Positions 1 to 6,741 of a DNA stretch of 36,019 nt are shown piece after piece (position 1 is the stretch's first letter; the number at the start of each line of letters is the position of its first letter). A program made the position numbers and the translations under genes. Origin of the DNA: Mesorhizobium sp. M1C.F.Ca.ET.210.01.1.1 (GTDB lineage Bacteria; Pseudomonadota; Alphaproteobacteria; Rhizobiales; Rhizobiaceae). A model generated the notes under the pieces. It had not been told where the DNA came from and ran no database searches. It was given only the letters and a program-made list of their open reading frames with translations. The stretch is from assembly GCF_004791585.1 (NCBI RefSeq), contig NZ_SRUU01000043.1, positions 1 through 36,019 of the forward strand, written 5' to 3'.

Positions 1-111
1 ACCGACCTTGCGGCCCGCTCCGGCTCCAAGAAACTCGCCATCATCGCCGTCGCAAGGAAGCTCCTGGTCGTCCTCAACGCCATCATTCGAGATAAAACAG
101 CTTTCGCATGA
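1..111 (+). CDS. IS110-family transposase, C-terminal fragment (5' end outside window)
   Basis: The first 36 codons read in frame to TGA at 109-111 and end with RKLLVVLNAIIRDKTAFA, which is the typical C-terminal tail of IS110-family transposases (DEDD N-terminal domain, serine-containing transposase_20 C-terminal domain). The catalytic parts lie to the left of the window, so integrity cannot be judged. The same tail, with 33 of 36 residues identical, occurs at the right edge on the minus strand. IS110 enzymes are recombinases that, in characterised members, are guided by an element-encoded bridge RNA. Family assignment rests only on this tail and its duplicate. Confidence 0.75.
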   Translation, partial: TDLAARSGSKKLAIIAVARKLLVVLNAIIRDKTAFA

Positions 112-134
112 ACACAGTTGCCATGCCGTTACCT
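1..134 (+). mobile_element. Right part of an IS110-like element (left edge of window)
   Basis: The block covers the transposase tail and the 23 bases after its stop. Those 23 bases match the sequence after the right-edge copy at 22 of 23 positions, and similarity stops abruptly after ACCT at 134. I therefore place the element end near 134, as an inference from two copies only. No terminal inverted repeat is apparent, as expected for IS110. Confidence 0.55.
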
Positions 135-300
135 ATGCCGAAGAATGCAGCGCTCCCAGAACAGAGCGCGAACCCAGGGTCGGTCGGTCAGGAAACCCTG
201 CAACGCAGCAAAGCATCAACATCACGGAATGGATTCTAGGTCTGCGCGCGTCGCTTCGCTCCTCGAGTGACGAACCCGCCATTGAGCCGTCTCTCGCGCG
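112..300. other. Intergenic between IS end and cNMP-binding gene, with REP-like palindrome remnant
   Basis: No gene is seen. From about 229 to 275 lies a degenerate version of the extragenic palindrome found near the right-edge IS copy: ATGGATTCTAGG, a CG-rich middle and a GAGTGACGA end. It starts 117 bases after the transposase stop. The first 23 bases probably belong to the IS. Confidence 0.4.
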
Positions 301-756
301 TCACCCTGTAAAGCGCGGCGCGAGTTCCTCGATGCGGGCGATCATCTGCTGGAATTCTTCCAGGATGCGCTCATGCAGCTGCACCGCCAGTTCCGGATAT
401 TCCTCCAGGATGCGACGGAACATCTTGCGGCTGAGACGGATGACTTCCGAATCGGCCGCGGCAGAGGCGCTGGTCAAACGTCTGGTGTCGGCGATCAGGG
501 CGAGCTCGCTGAGCATGGCGCCCGGGCCGGCCGTGCCGATCGGGACGCGCTCGCCGCCCTGCTCGCGGTAGAGCGCGATCAAGCCGCTGACCACGACATA
601 GGCCGAGTCGGCCTCGTCATCCTCGAGATAGAGCTTGCGTTCCGCCTGCAGGAAGGTGTTTTCCGCGCCGAAGGCGAGCAGGCGCAACTGTTCCTGCGTG
701 AAGCCCTGAAAGAGCTTCACGGCGGACAGGATGCGGATGTCGTCATCCAGCGCCAT
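301..756 (-). CDS. Stand-alone cyclic-nucleotide-binding (Crp-type) domain protein
   Basis: The 151-residue protein is almost entirely one cNMP-binding beta-roll (about residues 8-125), with SAYVVVSGLIALYREQGG and GPGAMLSELALI matching the Crp/Fnr effector-domain pattern. A C-terminal helix follows. There is no helix-turn-helix, so it is unlikely to bind DNA itself; it resembles a regulatory-subunit-like module. The canonical phosphate-binding cassette (GE..L/I with RTA) is only partly present: GAMLSELALIADTRRLTSA has SE and RR-T in its place, so cAMP binding is uncertain. It lies downstream of the OmpR-type regulator gene on the same strand with a 187-base gap. I recall an equivalent regulator/cNMP-protein pair in Brucella (otpR region). 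Partners and ligand are unknown. Confidence 0.8.
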   Translation of the reverse strand: MALDDDIRILSAVKLFQGFTQEQLRLLAFGAENTFLQAERKLYLEDDEADSAYVVVSGLIALYREQGGERVPIGTAGPGAMLSELALIADTRRLTSASAAADSEVIRLSRKMFRRILEEYPELAVQLHERILEEFQQMIARIEELAPRFTG

Positions 757-794
757 CCTAGCTGTGTCCCCGAGCGGTCAGTGCAGTCCCTCCT

Positions 795-831
795 TTGGAG
801 CGTCGCGTCCCTCCGGACGCGCGCACTCCAA
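795..831. repeat. Long hairpin between the regulator and cNMP-binding genes
   Basis: TTGGAG (795-800) pairs with CTCCAA (826-831), and CGCGTCC (804-810) pairs with GGACGCG (815-821) around a CTCC loop, with a small internal loop between the two stems. There is no T tract on either side, so it is not a canonical Rho-independent terminator. It may be a mobile palindromic repeat or an RNA-processing/attenuation structure within the transcript. Confidence 0.45.
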
Positions 832-841
832 CCTTCCAATC

Positions 842-859
842 ACGCATCGTGCGATGCGT
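842..859. promoter_or_regulatory. Near-perfect palindrome, candidate regulator site
   Basis: ACGCATCG and CGATGCGT are exact inverted repeats of 8 bp separated by TG. It lies 85 bases downstream of the OmpR-type regulator stop and 86 bases upstream of the cNMP-binding gene start, which suits a dimeric regulator site. No known consensus was recognised. Confidence 0.3.
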
Positions 860-943
860 CCAGCGAGCCGATCCATCACCCTCCAGCACCAGGATCGTAC
901 CCGAAGCGGTCCCGCCCAACCGCTCATTTAGATCATGAAATGT

Positions 944-1627
944 TTAAGGAACCAGCTTGTAGCCGCCGCTTTCTGTCACAAGAATTTCGGCATTGGAAGG
1001 ATCGCGCTCGATCTTCTGGCGCAGCCGGTAGACATGGGTCTCCAGCGTATGTGTGGTGACGCCGGAATTGTAACCCCACACCTCTTCCAGGAGCACGTCG
1101 CGCGTTACCACTTTCTGGTCGGCGCGGTAGAGATATTTGATGATCGAGGCCTCCTTTTCGGTCAGCCTGACCTTGGCGCCGCGCGGATCGATCAGAAGCT
1201 TCTGGCTCGGCTTGAACGTGTAGGGGCCGACCGAGAAGGTGGCGTCCTCGCTCTGCTCGTGCTGGCGCAGTTGCGCACGGATGCGGGCCAGGAGCACCGC
1301 GAAGCGGAACGGCTTGGTGACGTAGTCGTTGGCGCCGGCCTCGAGACCCAGGATCGTGTCGGAATCGGTGTCGTGGCCGGTCAGCATGATGATCGGCGCC
1401 TTATAGCCGCCTTTGCGCAGGATCTTCACCGCCTCGCGGCCATCCATGTCGGGCAAGCCGACGTCCATGATCAGCAGGTCGACGAGGCCGCCGCGTGCCG
1501 CGGCGACGCCTTTTGCGGCGGTGGATTCCTGCTGGACGTCGAATTCTTCGTAAAGGGCCAGTTGCTCGACGAGGGTGGCTCGCAGATCGTCGTCGTCGTC
1601 AACGATCAGAATGGTGCGTGATGTCAT
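944..1627 (-). CDS. cenR: OmpR-family response regulator, CenR/OtpR-like
   Basis: The 227-residue regulator has an N-terminal receiver domain (residues 5-118: acidic cluster DDDDD at 10-14, phospho-acceptor Asp55 in IMDVGLPD, Thr/Lys switch with Lys105 in TKPF) and a C-terminal winged helix (about 130-225, ending ESGGYKLVP). Sequence style and the neighbouring cNMP-binding gene match the CenR regulator of Rhizobiales and Caulobacter (OtpR in Brucella), known to control envelope integrity. That identity is from memory of the family. No histidine kinase is adjacent. The ATG at 1627 was chosen over an in-frame TTG six bases upstream because GGA lies 8 bases before it and MTSRTILIVDDD is a normal receiver start. 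Regulator class is certain; orthology is likely. Confidence 0.82.
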   Translation of the reverse strand: MTSRTILIVDDDDDLRATLVEQLALYEEFDVQQESTAAKGVAAARGGLVDLLIMDVGLPDMDGREAVKILRKGGYKAPIIMLTGHDTDSDTILGLEAGANDYVTKPFRFAVLLARIRAQLRQHEQSEDATFSVGPYTFKPSQKLLIDPRGAKVRLTEKEASIIKYLYRADQKVVTRDVLLEEVWGYNSGVTTHTLETHVYRLRQKIERDPSNAEILVTESGGYKLVP

Positions 1628-1749
1628 GATCAATCCGTTGTTTTAAAAAGAATATTCAGTTGACCTCCCCCCATTTATGCGGAAGCTCACCGGCGCAACA
1701 GCCGATCACAGTGATTTGTTCCGTGACACAATCATACAAGAAAAAACGC

Positions 1750-2307
1750 GTGCGCAATGAGGCAGGCGCATTTTTGCCGAAAGGCCTGCGTGTCCTGGTG
1801 GTCCGCGCGAGGCCAGGCAACCCTGCGCAGGGGTTCCTGCAGGCCGGCAAAACGGTGTTTCCCTGCGCGTTGGGGCGCAGCGGAATCTCCGCCGGCAAGC
1901 GTGAGGGCGATGGCGCGACGCCGCTGGCCGCGATGCGGATACTGTCGGGGTATTTTCGCAACGACCAGTTTCCCGGTGGGCGCCGGACGAGGCTGGCGAT
2001 GGCGCCGATCGGGCCGGACCTCGGCTGGTGCGAGGTGCCGGACGACCGCAACTACAACCGGCCGGTCAAGATCCCTTATGGCGCCAGCCATGAACGGATG
2101 CGGCGCGGCGATCGCCTCTACGACGTGTGCCTGGTGCTGGACTGGAACATCGCGCCGCGCCGGCGCGGGCGCGGCAGCGCGATCTTCTTCCATCTCGCGC
2201 GCCCCGGCTTCACGCCGACGCAGGGCTGCGTGGCCGTGACAGCCCGCACCATGGCGAGGCTGCTGCCGCTGCTGTCGGACCGGACGGTGGTGAGGGTGGT
2301 GAGGTAA
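1750..2307 (+). CDS. L,D-transpeptidase family protein (YkuD-type)
   Basis: A protein of about 185 residues. The C-terminal half carries the YkuD signature, FFHLARPGF then TPTQGCVAV, with His and Cys as the likely catalytic pair; the usual SHGC is TQGC here, as in a rhizobial subgroup. EGDGATPLAAMRI is another family motif. Such enzymes form 3-3 peptidoglycan cross-links or anchor proteins to peptidoglycan. No signal peptide is visible with this start. The start is uncertain: GTG at 1750 is preferred over TTG at 1660 because the conserved protein begins near FLPKGLRVLVVRARPG, and there is no clear Shine-Dalgarno sequence for either. It stands alone, divergent from the OmpR-type regulator; both are envelope-linked, so a shared regulatory region (1628-1749) is possible. 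Confidence 0.75.
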   Translation: MRNEAGAFLPKGLRVLVVRARPGNPAQGFLQAGKTVFPCALGRSGISAGKREGDGATPLAAMRILSGYFRNDQFPGGRRTRLAMAPIGPDLGWCEVPDDRNYNRPVKIPYGASHERMRRGDRLYDVCLVLDWNIAPRRRGRGSAIFFHLARPGFTPTQGCVAVTARTMARLLPLLSDRTVVRVVR

Positions 2308-2316
2308 GTGAGGATT

Positions 2317-2348
2317 GGGCAGTAGGGCAGTAGGGCAGTTGGGCAGTA
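2317..2348. repeat. Four tandem copies of an 8-bp unit GGGCAGTA
   Basis: Units lie at 2317, 2325, 2333 and 2341; the third ends in T instead of A. The array sits 9 bases after the L,D-transpeptidase stop and before the converging DUF1127 gene. It looks like a slippage-prone microsatellite rather than a protein-binding array. Confidence 0.85.
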
Positions 2349-2378
2349 GGGGCTGTCTTTCCTTACTGCCTTTCTCCC

Positions 2379-2636
2379 TCAATTCCGTCGCGGATGCTGC
2401 CAACCCGTGTCCAGCAGTCCGATCCGGCCGAGGTTCCGATCCACCGCCCTTGCCACGTCCCGGCGCTCGGCGCCGATGTCACGCAGCAGATCGTCAGAGA
2501 GTTCCTCGATGGACTCGTGGGGAAGCCGGGCGGCGACCCTCGCCTGGCGCAGCCAATCGACTGCTGAACGCAGCCAAAGGGCGGCGCCGGAGCGGGATTT
2601 CACGGCGGTGCGGGACTTCAGAACGATCTCAGACAT
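2379..2636 (-). CDS. DUF1127 domain small protein
   Basis: The 85-residue basic protein has the DUF1127 (YjiS-like) core at about residues 43-67, ELSDDLLRDIGAERRDVARAV, after an N-terminal helix with WLRSAVDWLRQ. Small arginine-rich DUF1127 proteins are common in Rhizobiales; some members act in phosphate or C1/N metabolism and RNA turnover, but this one has no assignable role. It is divergent from the LysR gene at 2770, an arrangement often seen for DUF1127/GcvA-like pairs, which suggests that the LysR protein may control it. GGATAGAG upstream of ATG 2636 is a usable ribosome site. Confidence 0.8.
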   Translation of the reverse strand: MSEIVLKSRTAVKSRSGAALWLRSAVDWLRQARVAARLPHESIEELSDDLLRDIGAERRDVARAVDRNLGRIGLLDTGWQHPRRN

Positions 2637-2659
2637 GGCTCTATCCGTGTTCTCCGGAC

Positions 2660-2676
2660 ATCAAATCCGGTTTGAT
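2660..2676. promoter_or_regulatory. Palindromic candidate LysR operator
   Basis: ATCAAATCCGGTTTGAT has exact 6-bp arms (ATCAAA/TTTGAT) around a 5-bp centre. It lies in the 133-base gap between the divergent DUF1127 and LysR genes, where LysR proteins usually bind. It is not a strict T-N11-A site, so this is a candidate only. Confidence 0.4.
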
Positions 2677-2769
2677 AGTGTTTCGATGCTGCAATCATGA
2701 CGGATTGAAAAATAAACGGGAAACGAGTAGTTCTTGTTCGATCATCAAGTTTTATTTGGAGGTCATCCG

Positions 2770-3696
2770 ATGGCCCGCCTGCTGCCCGGAACGCGCGCGC
2801 TGAGGACGTTCGAGGCGGCGGCCAGGCACCTCAATTTCACCCGCGCCGCCGACGAGCTGGGTCTGACGCCGGCGGCGGTCAGCCACCAGATCAAGGAAAT
2901 CGAGGATCAGCTCGATCTGGTGCTGTTCACGCGCACCAGCCGCACCATCCGGCTGACGGAGGCGGGCACCGTCCTCTTCGAGGCTTCGATCGATGCGCTG
3001 GACCTGCTCAATCGCGCCGTCACCCGCGCGCGCAAGATGACCAGAGGCACGGCGCTGCTGAAGATCACGCTGGACGCGCAGTTCGCGACCAAATGGCTGA
3101 TGCGACGGGTCGACGATTTTCGTAAGCAGCGGCCGGGCATCGAACTCCGCTTCGACATCACCTCCAAGCTGCGCGAGTTCGATCGCGATGATGTCGATGT
3201 CGGCATCCGTTTCGGCGCCGGCAAATATCCGGGCCTATGCGCGAACCGGCTGTTCGAAAACGTCATCATTCCCGTTTGCAGCCCCGCTCTGCTGCGGGCC
3301 GGGCCGCCGCTGAAGGAGCCGCGCGACCTCTTCCGTCACACGCTCGCCCATATCGAATGGGCCCGCCAGGGCATCACATGGCCGAACTGGCGCATGTGGA
3401 TGGCGGCGGCCGGCGTCGACGATTTCGACGACAGCCGGACGATCGTGTTCGACACCTCGACGGATGTCGTCCAGGCGGCGCTCGACGGCATTGCCGTCGC
3501 GCTCGCCGATTTCGCCATGGTCGCCAACGATCTGTCACAAGGGCGGCTCATCCGCCCGTTCGAGCTCGGCATCAAGGTCGCGCCGGAATTCGCCTATTTC
3601 CTGGTCTATCCGGAAGCGATGAAGGACGACGCGCGCATAGCCGCTTTCCGCGAATGGCTTCTCGACGAGGTCGCGAAAGACGGAGAGGCGGAGTAG
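2770..3696 (+). CDS. LysR-family transcriptional regulator, GcvA-like
   Basis: 308 residues, normal for the family. The N-terminal winged helix-turn-helix (residues 4-63) contains TRALRTFEAAARHLNFTRAA and LGLTPAAVSHQIKEIE, close to GcvA-type regulators. The C-terminal part is a LysR substrate-binding domain (about 90-300) with a GcvA-like DVGIRFGAG motif. GcvA itself controls glycine cleavage, but many rhizobial paralogues regulate a divergent neighbour, here the DUF1127 gene. ATG 2770 is preceded by GGAGG at the right distance and matches the usual family start MARLLPGTRALR; an upstream extension to 2734 is unlikely. The ligand is unknown. Confidence 0.88.
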   Translation: MARLLPGTRALRTFEAAARHLNFTRAADELGLTPAAVSHQIKEIEDQLDLVLFTRTSRTIRLTEAGTVLFEASIDALDLLNRAVTRARKMTRGTALLKITLDAQFATKWLMRRVDDFRKQRPGIELRFDITSKLREFDRDDVDVGIRFGAGKYPGLCANRLFENVIIPVCSPALLRAGPPLKEPRDLFRHTLAHIEWARQGITWPNWRMWMAAAGVDDFDDSRTIVFDTSTDVVQAALDGIAVALADFAMVANDLSQGRLIRPFELGIKVAPEFAYFLVYPEAMKDDARIAAFREWLLDEVAKDGEAE

Positions 3697-3733
3697 CGAT
3701 GCTGCGGATCGCTCCGCACCTTCTGAAGTCGCT

Positions 3734-4159
3734 TTAGCCCGCAGGAGCCGCGGGTGCGCCAAACCAGCCGATCACCACGCCGATGATGATGAGCACACCC
3801 AGCCAATGGCCGGCGTCGATCAGCGTCAGGTCCCAGCCGAAACCTTCAAAGCGGTGATTGACCGAAAGCGTGGTGGCGACGAAGCCCAGCCAGAGAACGA
3901 ATCCGAAGATCACACCAGCAAGCGGATTGGGCTCGCCACCGGTGATCGCGCCGACCACCAGCGTCATGACCAGCGCCATGATCAGCTCGGCGATGAAGCT
4001 GATGATGAACGGAGCGACCGAGCGCTTCATGGTTGCCGGGTCGAGCTTTGCCGCTCTGAGCCAAGGCTTGCTCAAGCCCGTATACCAGACAGCGCCGAAC
4101 AGCCACGCCAAGACGGCGGCGACGATCACCGCCAGCCAGTTCACCGTTGAAAAATCCAT
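3734..4159 (-). CDS. DUF1761 family membrane protein
   Basis: 141 residues with four predicted membrane helices: about 7-28 (WLAVIVAAVLAWLFGAVWY), 50-75 (FIISFIAELIMALVMTLVVGA), 84-105 (LAGVIFGFVLWLGFVATTLS) and 118-138 (WLGVLIIIGVVIGWFG). The N-terminal MDFSTVNWLAVIVAA and YTGLSKPW match DUF1761, an integral membrane family of unknown function. GGGAGGG seven bases before ATG 4159 fixes the start and rejects a longer reading to 4264. It converges with the LysR gene and sits 49 bases beyond the stop of the methyltransferase gene on the same strand, so it could be read from that run. Confidence 0.8.
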   Translation of the reverse strand: MDFSTVNWLAVIVAAVLAWLFGAVWYTGLSKPWLRAAKLDPATMKRSVAPFIISFIAELIMALVMTLVVGAITGGEPNPLAGVIFGFVLWLGFVATTLSVNHRFEGFGWDLTLIDAGHWLGVLIIIGVVIGWFGAPAAPAG

Positions 4160-4208
4160 GAGTGCCCTCCCGAATGGCAGCCGATGGAATCCCTGTTCGC
4201 CCGCGGCG

Positions 4209-4880
4209 TCAAGCGGGGAGAGCGGCACTCCACCGCCAGACGGTCGTGCGCTTGACCTCGGCATCCTCCAGCACGCGCGTCACCGGCACCTGGTAGACGG
4301 CGAGCGATCGCAGCCCCTTCTTCGGCAGGTAGGCGCGGCCGGGGTCGCCGACGAGGACGTCGGCGCCGCGCGCCGCGAGCGTCGTGAACCACGGCATCAG
4401 CCTGTCCGCCAGCGGCTTGTCGTAGAAGACGTCGCCGGCAAGCACGACATCCCAGCCGCCGTCCGTATCGATGCAGTCCGCATCCAGGAATTCGGCCTTC
4501 ACGCTGTTGGCTTCCAGGTTGAGCGCGATCACCGTCTCGCAAAAGGGGTCGATATCGGCGGCAGTCACGTGTGCTGCGCCGGCCTTCAAGGCAGCGATGG
4601 CAACCATGCCGGAGCCTGAGGCGAAGTCGAGCACGCGTTTGCCCCGCACCGTCGCCGGGTGGTCGAGCACATAGCGGGCGATGCCCTGGCCGCCGGCCCA
4701 GGCGAAGGCCCAGAAGGGCGGCGGCAGGCCGATCTCGGCCAGTTCCTCCTCGGTGCGCAGCCACAGATCATGCGCCTCGTCGGCAAGATGCAGCAGCACT
4801 TCCGGCACATGCGGCGGCGCCATCAGCGCCGTGTTGTCGAGGATGAATTTCCTTGCGTTTTTCGGAGTGAGCCTGGTCAC
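4209..4880 (-). CDS. Class I SAM-dependent methyltransferase, METTL20/COG3897-like
   Basis: 223 residues. PPFWAFAWAGGQGIARYVLD followed by the SAM-binding motif VLDFASGSGMVAIAA (about residues 78-92) and AADIDPF matches the METTL20/ETF-beta lysine methyltransferase group. From memory, a bacterial member from Agrobacterium was shown to methylate ETF-beta and ribosomal L7/L12; the substrate here is not proven. The GTG start at 4880 overlaps the EVE-domain gene stop by 4 bases (GTGA), a translational-coupling arrangement. A longer in-frame reading to 5057 only shadows the EVE gene and was rejected. It is the last gene of the tsaD-gpsA-yciI-EVE run. Confidence 0.8.
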   Translation of the reverse strand: MTRLTPKNARKFILDNTALMAPPHVPEVLLHLADEAHDLWLRTEEELAEIGLPPPFWAFAWAGGQGIARYVLDHPATVRGKRVLDFASGSGMVAIAALKAGAAHVTAADIDPFCETVIALNLEANSVKAEFLDADCIDTDGGWDVVLAGDVFYDKPLADRLMPWFTTLAARGADVLVGDPGRAYLPKKGLRSLAVYQVPVTRVLEDAEVKRTTVWRWSAALPA

Positions 4881-5302
4881 GGCGCCGGGTTGAGATCGGC
4901 CATGCGGCAGACCTCTTTCCATTCGGCCGGCGTCACCGGCTGCACGGAAAGCCGGCCAAGGCGCACAAGCGCCATGTCGGCCAGCTTCGGATTGGCCTTG
5001 ACCTGTTCCAGCGTCACTGGCATCGGCACGTCCTTGAAAGCGCGGATGTCGACGCATTCCCAGCGCGGGTCGTCGGTGGTGGTGTCAGGGTGGGCAAGCG
5101 CGCAGACCTCGGCGATGCCGACGATGTCGAGCCCCTCGTTGGAGTGGTAGAAGAAGCCGAGATCGCCGATCTTCATGGCCTTCATGTTGTTGCGGGCGGC
5201 ATAGTTGCGCACGCCGTCCCACTGCGTGCCGGCCTTGCCTTTCGCCTTCAGCGCCTCGAAGGAAAAGACCGAGGGTTCGGATTTGAACAGCCAGTAGTTC
5301 AT
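4877..5302 (-). CDS. EVE domain-containing protein
   Basis: The 141-residue protein begins MNYWLFKSEPSVFSFEAL and contains WDGVRNYAARNNMKAMKIGD and FFYHSNEG, the hallmark motifs of the EVE (thymocyte nuclear protein 1/PUA-like) family. These domains form a pocket for modified bases, for example 5-methylcytosine derivatives in DNA; here the ligand is unknown. ATG 5302 is chosen because the conserved fold starts at MNYWLFKSEP, with GGGAC upstream; ATG codons a few residues earlier are possible. It sits between a YciI-like gene and the methyltransferase gene, with which it shares a 4-base overlap. Confidence 0.88.
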   Translation of the reverse strand: MNYWLFKSEPSVFSFEALKAKGKAGTQWDGVRNYAARNNMKAMKIGDLGFFYHSNEGLDIVGIAEVCALAHPDTTTDDPRWECVDIRAFKDVPMPVTLEQVKANPKLADMALVRLGRLSVQPVTPAEWKEVCRMADLNPAP

Positions 5303-5367
5303 CTCAGTTTGTCCCATTGCCATTGTCGGATCGCCACGCACGGCGCGCTCGCGCTCTCCAACCTTTA

Positions 5368-5395
5368 CCCTTTCCCCGTTGTCACGGGGAGGGGG
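5368..5395. repeat. Stem-loop between yciI-like and EVE genes
   Basis: TCCCCGT (73-79) and ACGGGGA (84-90) pair exactly around TGTC; the stem extends by G-T and C-G pairs to 5368/5395. No T tract follows on the minus strand (the transcript direction), so partial termination or a transcript-processing structure is as likely as a terminator. Similar CCCCGT-loop-ACGGGG palindromes are common between genes in rhizobia. Confidence 0.5.
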
Positions 5396-5410
5396 AGCGC
5401 AAGCGAGCAA

Positions 5411-5707
5411 TCATGCGCCGGCAGGCTTCTGGAACACCCAGTTCCATGCCCGGATTTCGACGCTCTCGAACAGGCCGGCCCTGGCATAGGGATCGGCGGC
5501 AGCCAGGGCTTGCGCCCCGGCCATGTCAGGCGCTTCGATCATCACCAGGCTGCCGTCCGGCTTGCCATCGGCATCGAGGAAGGGGCCGGCAAAGGCAAGC
5601 CTGCCTTCGCTGATCAGGCCTTCCAGGAACGCCGCATGCGCCGGCCGCGTGTCGACGCGCAGCTGCAGGCTGCCGGGCTTGTCCTTGCAAATCAACGCGA
5701 ACAGCAT
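5411..5707 (-). CDS. YciI family protein
   Basis: 98 residues, a complete YciI/DGPF-type alpha-beta ferredoxin-like domain: MLFALICKDKPG, the RPAHAAFLEGL helix, GPFLDADGKPDGSLVMIEA, and DPYARAGLFESVEIRAWNWV at the end. The conserved His (RPAH) and Asp (DP) are present. The function of YciI proteins is not settled; some are thought to be small hydrolases or lyases. GGAG lies 9 bases before ATG 5707. It follows gpsA by 18 bases, and the gpsA-yciI-EVE order is typical of Rhizobiales. Confidence 0.87.
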   Translation of the reverse strand: MLFALICKDKPGSLQLRVDTRPAHAAFLEGLISEGRLAFAGPFLDADGKPDGSLVMIEAPDMAGAQALAAADPYARAGLFESVEIRAWNWVFQKPAGA

Positions 5708-5725
5708 GTCTTTAACTCCGAGGGT

Positions 5726-6730
5726 TCAGATGTCGGTTTCGGTTTTCAGCGGCCGTGTCATCAGCGCCGTCACGGCCTGGCCGATGGTCACCTTGCCGTC
5801 GAGGATGGCGGCAACGGCCGAAATGATCGGCGCCTCAATACCGCGCTCGGCGGCGATGCGGGCGGCGATGCCCGCCGTCGGCACGCCTTCGGCGAGGGGC
5901 AGGCCGGCAAGCGGCTTGCCCTGGCCCAGCGCCAGGCCATAGGCGAAATTGCGCGACTGCGCCGAGGAGCAGGTGAGCAGAAGGTCGCCAAGGCCGGAAA
6001 GCCCCATCAGGGTTTCCGGCCGGGCGCCGAAAGCGGCGCCGATGCGGCGCAATTCGACGAAGCCGCGCGTCACCATGGCGGCCTGGGCGCTGGCGCCGAG
6101 CCCGGCGCCGATGACTGCCCCGGCGGCGATGGCAAAGACGTTCTTCAGCGCGCCGCCGATCTCGACGCCGATCAGGTCGTCGCTGGAATAGCAGCGCAGG
6201 TTCTCGGCTGAAAAGCGCGCGGCAAGCTCCGCCGCAAGATCGCCGTCGCGGGCGGCTATCACCACCGCCGTCGGCAGGCCGCGCGCGACGTCGCTGGCAA
6301 AGCTCGGACCGGAAAGTGCGGCGACCGGATTGTCCGGCAGGCTTTCCTCGACGATCGCCGACAGCAGCGCTCCAGTGCCGCGCTCGATACCCTTGGCGCA
6401 GAGGACCAGCGGCGCGCCCTTCGGCACATGACCGCGGGCCGTGGCCAACGCCGCGCGCAGCGACTGCGCCGGCGTCACCGCCAGCACGCAGTCGGCGCTG
6501 TCGAGCGCGGCGTGGATATCGCTGGTGGCGACGATGCCGGGCTCGATCGCGATGCCGGGCAGATAGCGCGGGTTTTCACCGCGGCCGATCGCGGCCACGG
6601 TCTCGTTGTCGCGCGCATAAAGGCGCACCTCATGGCCGGCGCGCAGCATGGCCAGCGCCAGCGCCGTGCCCCAGGCGCCACCGCCCAGCACCGCGACGCG
6701 CCATCCGCTGGCAGGTCTCTTGCCGCTCAT
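5726..6730 (-). CDS. gpsA: NAD(P)H-dependent glycerol-3-phosphate dehydrogenase
   Basis: 334 residues. It reduces dihydroxyacetone phosphate to sn-glycerol-3-phosphate for phospholipid synthesis. The Rossmann motif VAVLGGGAWGTALA is at the N-terminus; LCAKGIERGTG, ALSGPSFASDVARGLPTA and the catalytic-lysine region GALKNVFAIAAGAV follow, then the C-terminal GLSGLGDLLLTCSS. Two starts are plausible: ATG 6730 (AGGA seven bases before) and ATG 6745, whose ATGA overlaps the tsaD stop. I chose 6730 for its better ribosome site. Either way it is coupled to tsaD. Confidence 0.96.
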   Translation of the reverse strand: MSGKRPASGWRVAVLGGGAWGTALALAMLRAGHEVRLYARDNETVAAIGRGENPRYLPGIAIEPGIVATSDIHAALDSADCVLAVTPAQSLRAALATARGHVPKGAPLVLCAKGIERGTGALLSAIVEESLPDNPVAALSGPSFASDVARGLPTAVVIAARDGDLAAELAARFSAENLRCYSSDDLIGVEIGGALKNVFAIAAGAVIGAGLGASAQAAMVTRGFVELRRIGAAFGARPETLMGLSGLGDLLLTCSSAQSRNFAYGLALGQGKPLAGLPLAEGVPTAGIAARIAAERGIEAPIISAVAAILDGKVTIGQAVTALMTRPLKTETDI

Positions 6731-6741
6731 GCTTTTCCTGG

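Noticed and set aside
1732..2403. Minus-strand open frame opposite the L,D-transpeptidase
   Set aside because: Arg/Pro/His-rich with no motif, whereas the plus strand has the YkuD His and Cys motif.
5376..5393. Stem-loop as a definite Rho-independent terminator
   Set aside because: No T tract on the transcribed strand, and the following genes lack an obvious separate promoter, so only a palindrome was called.
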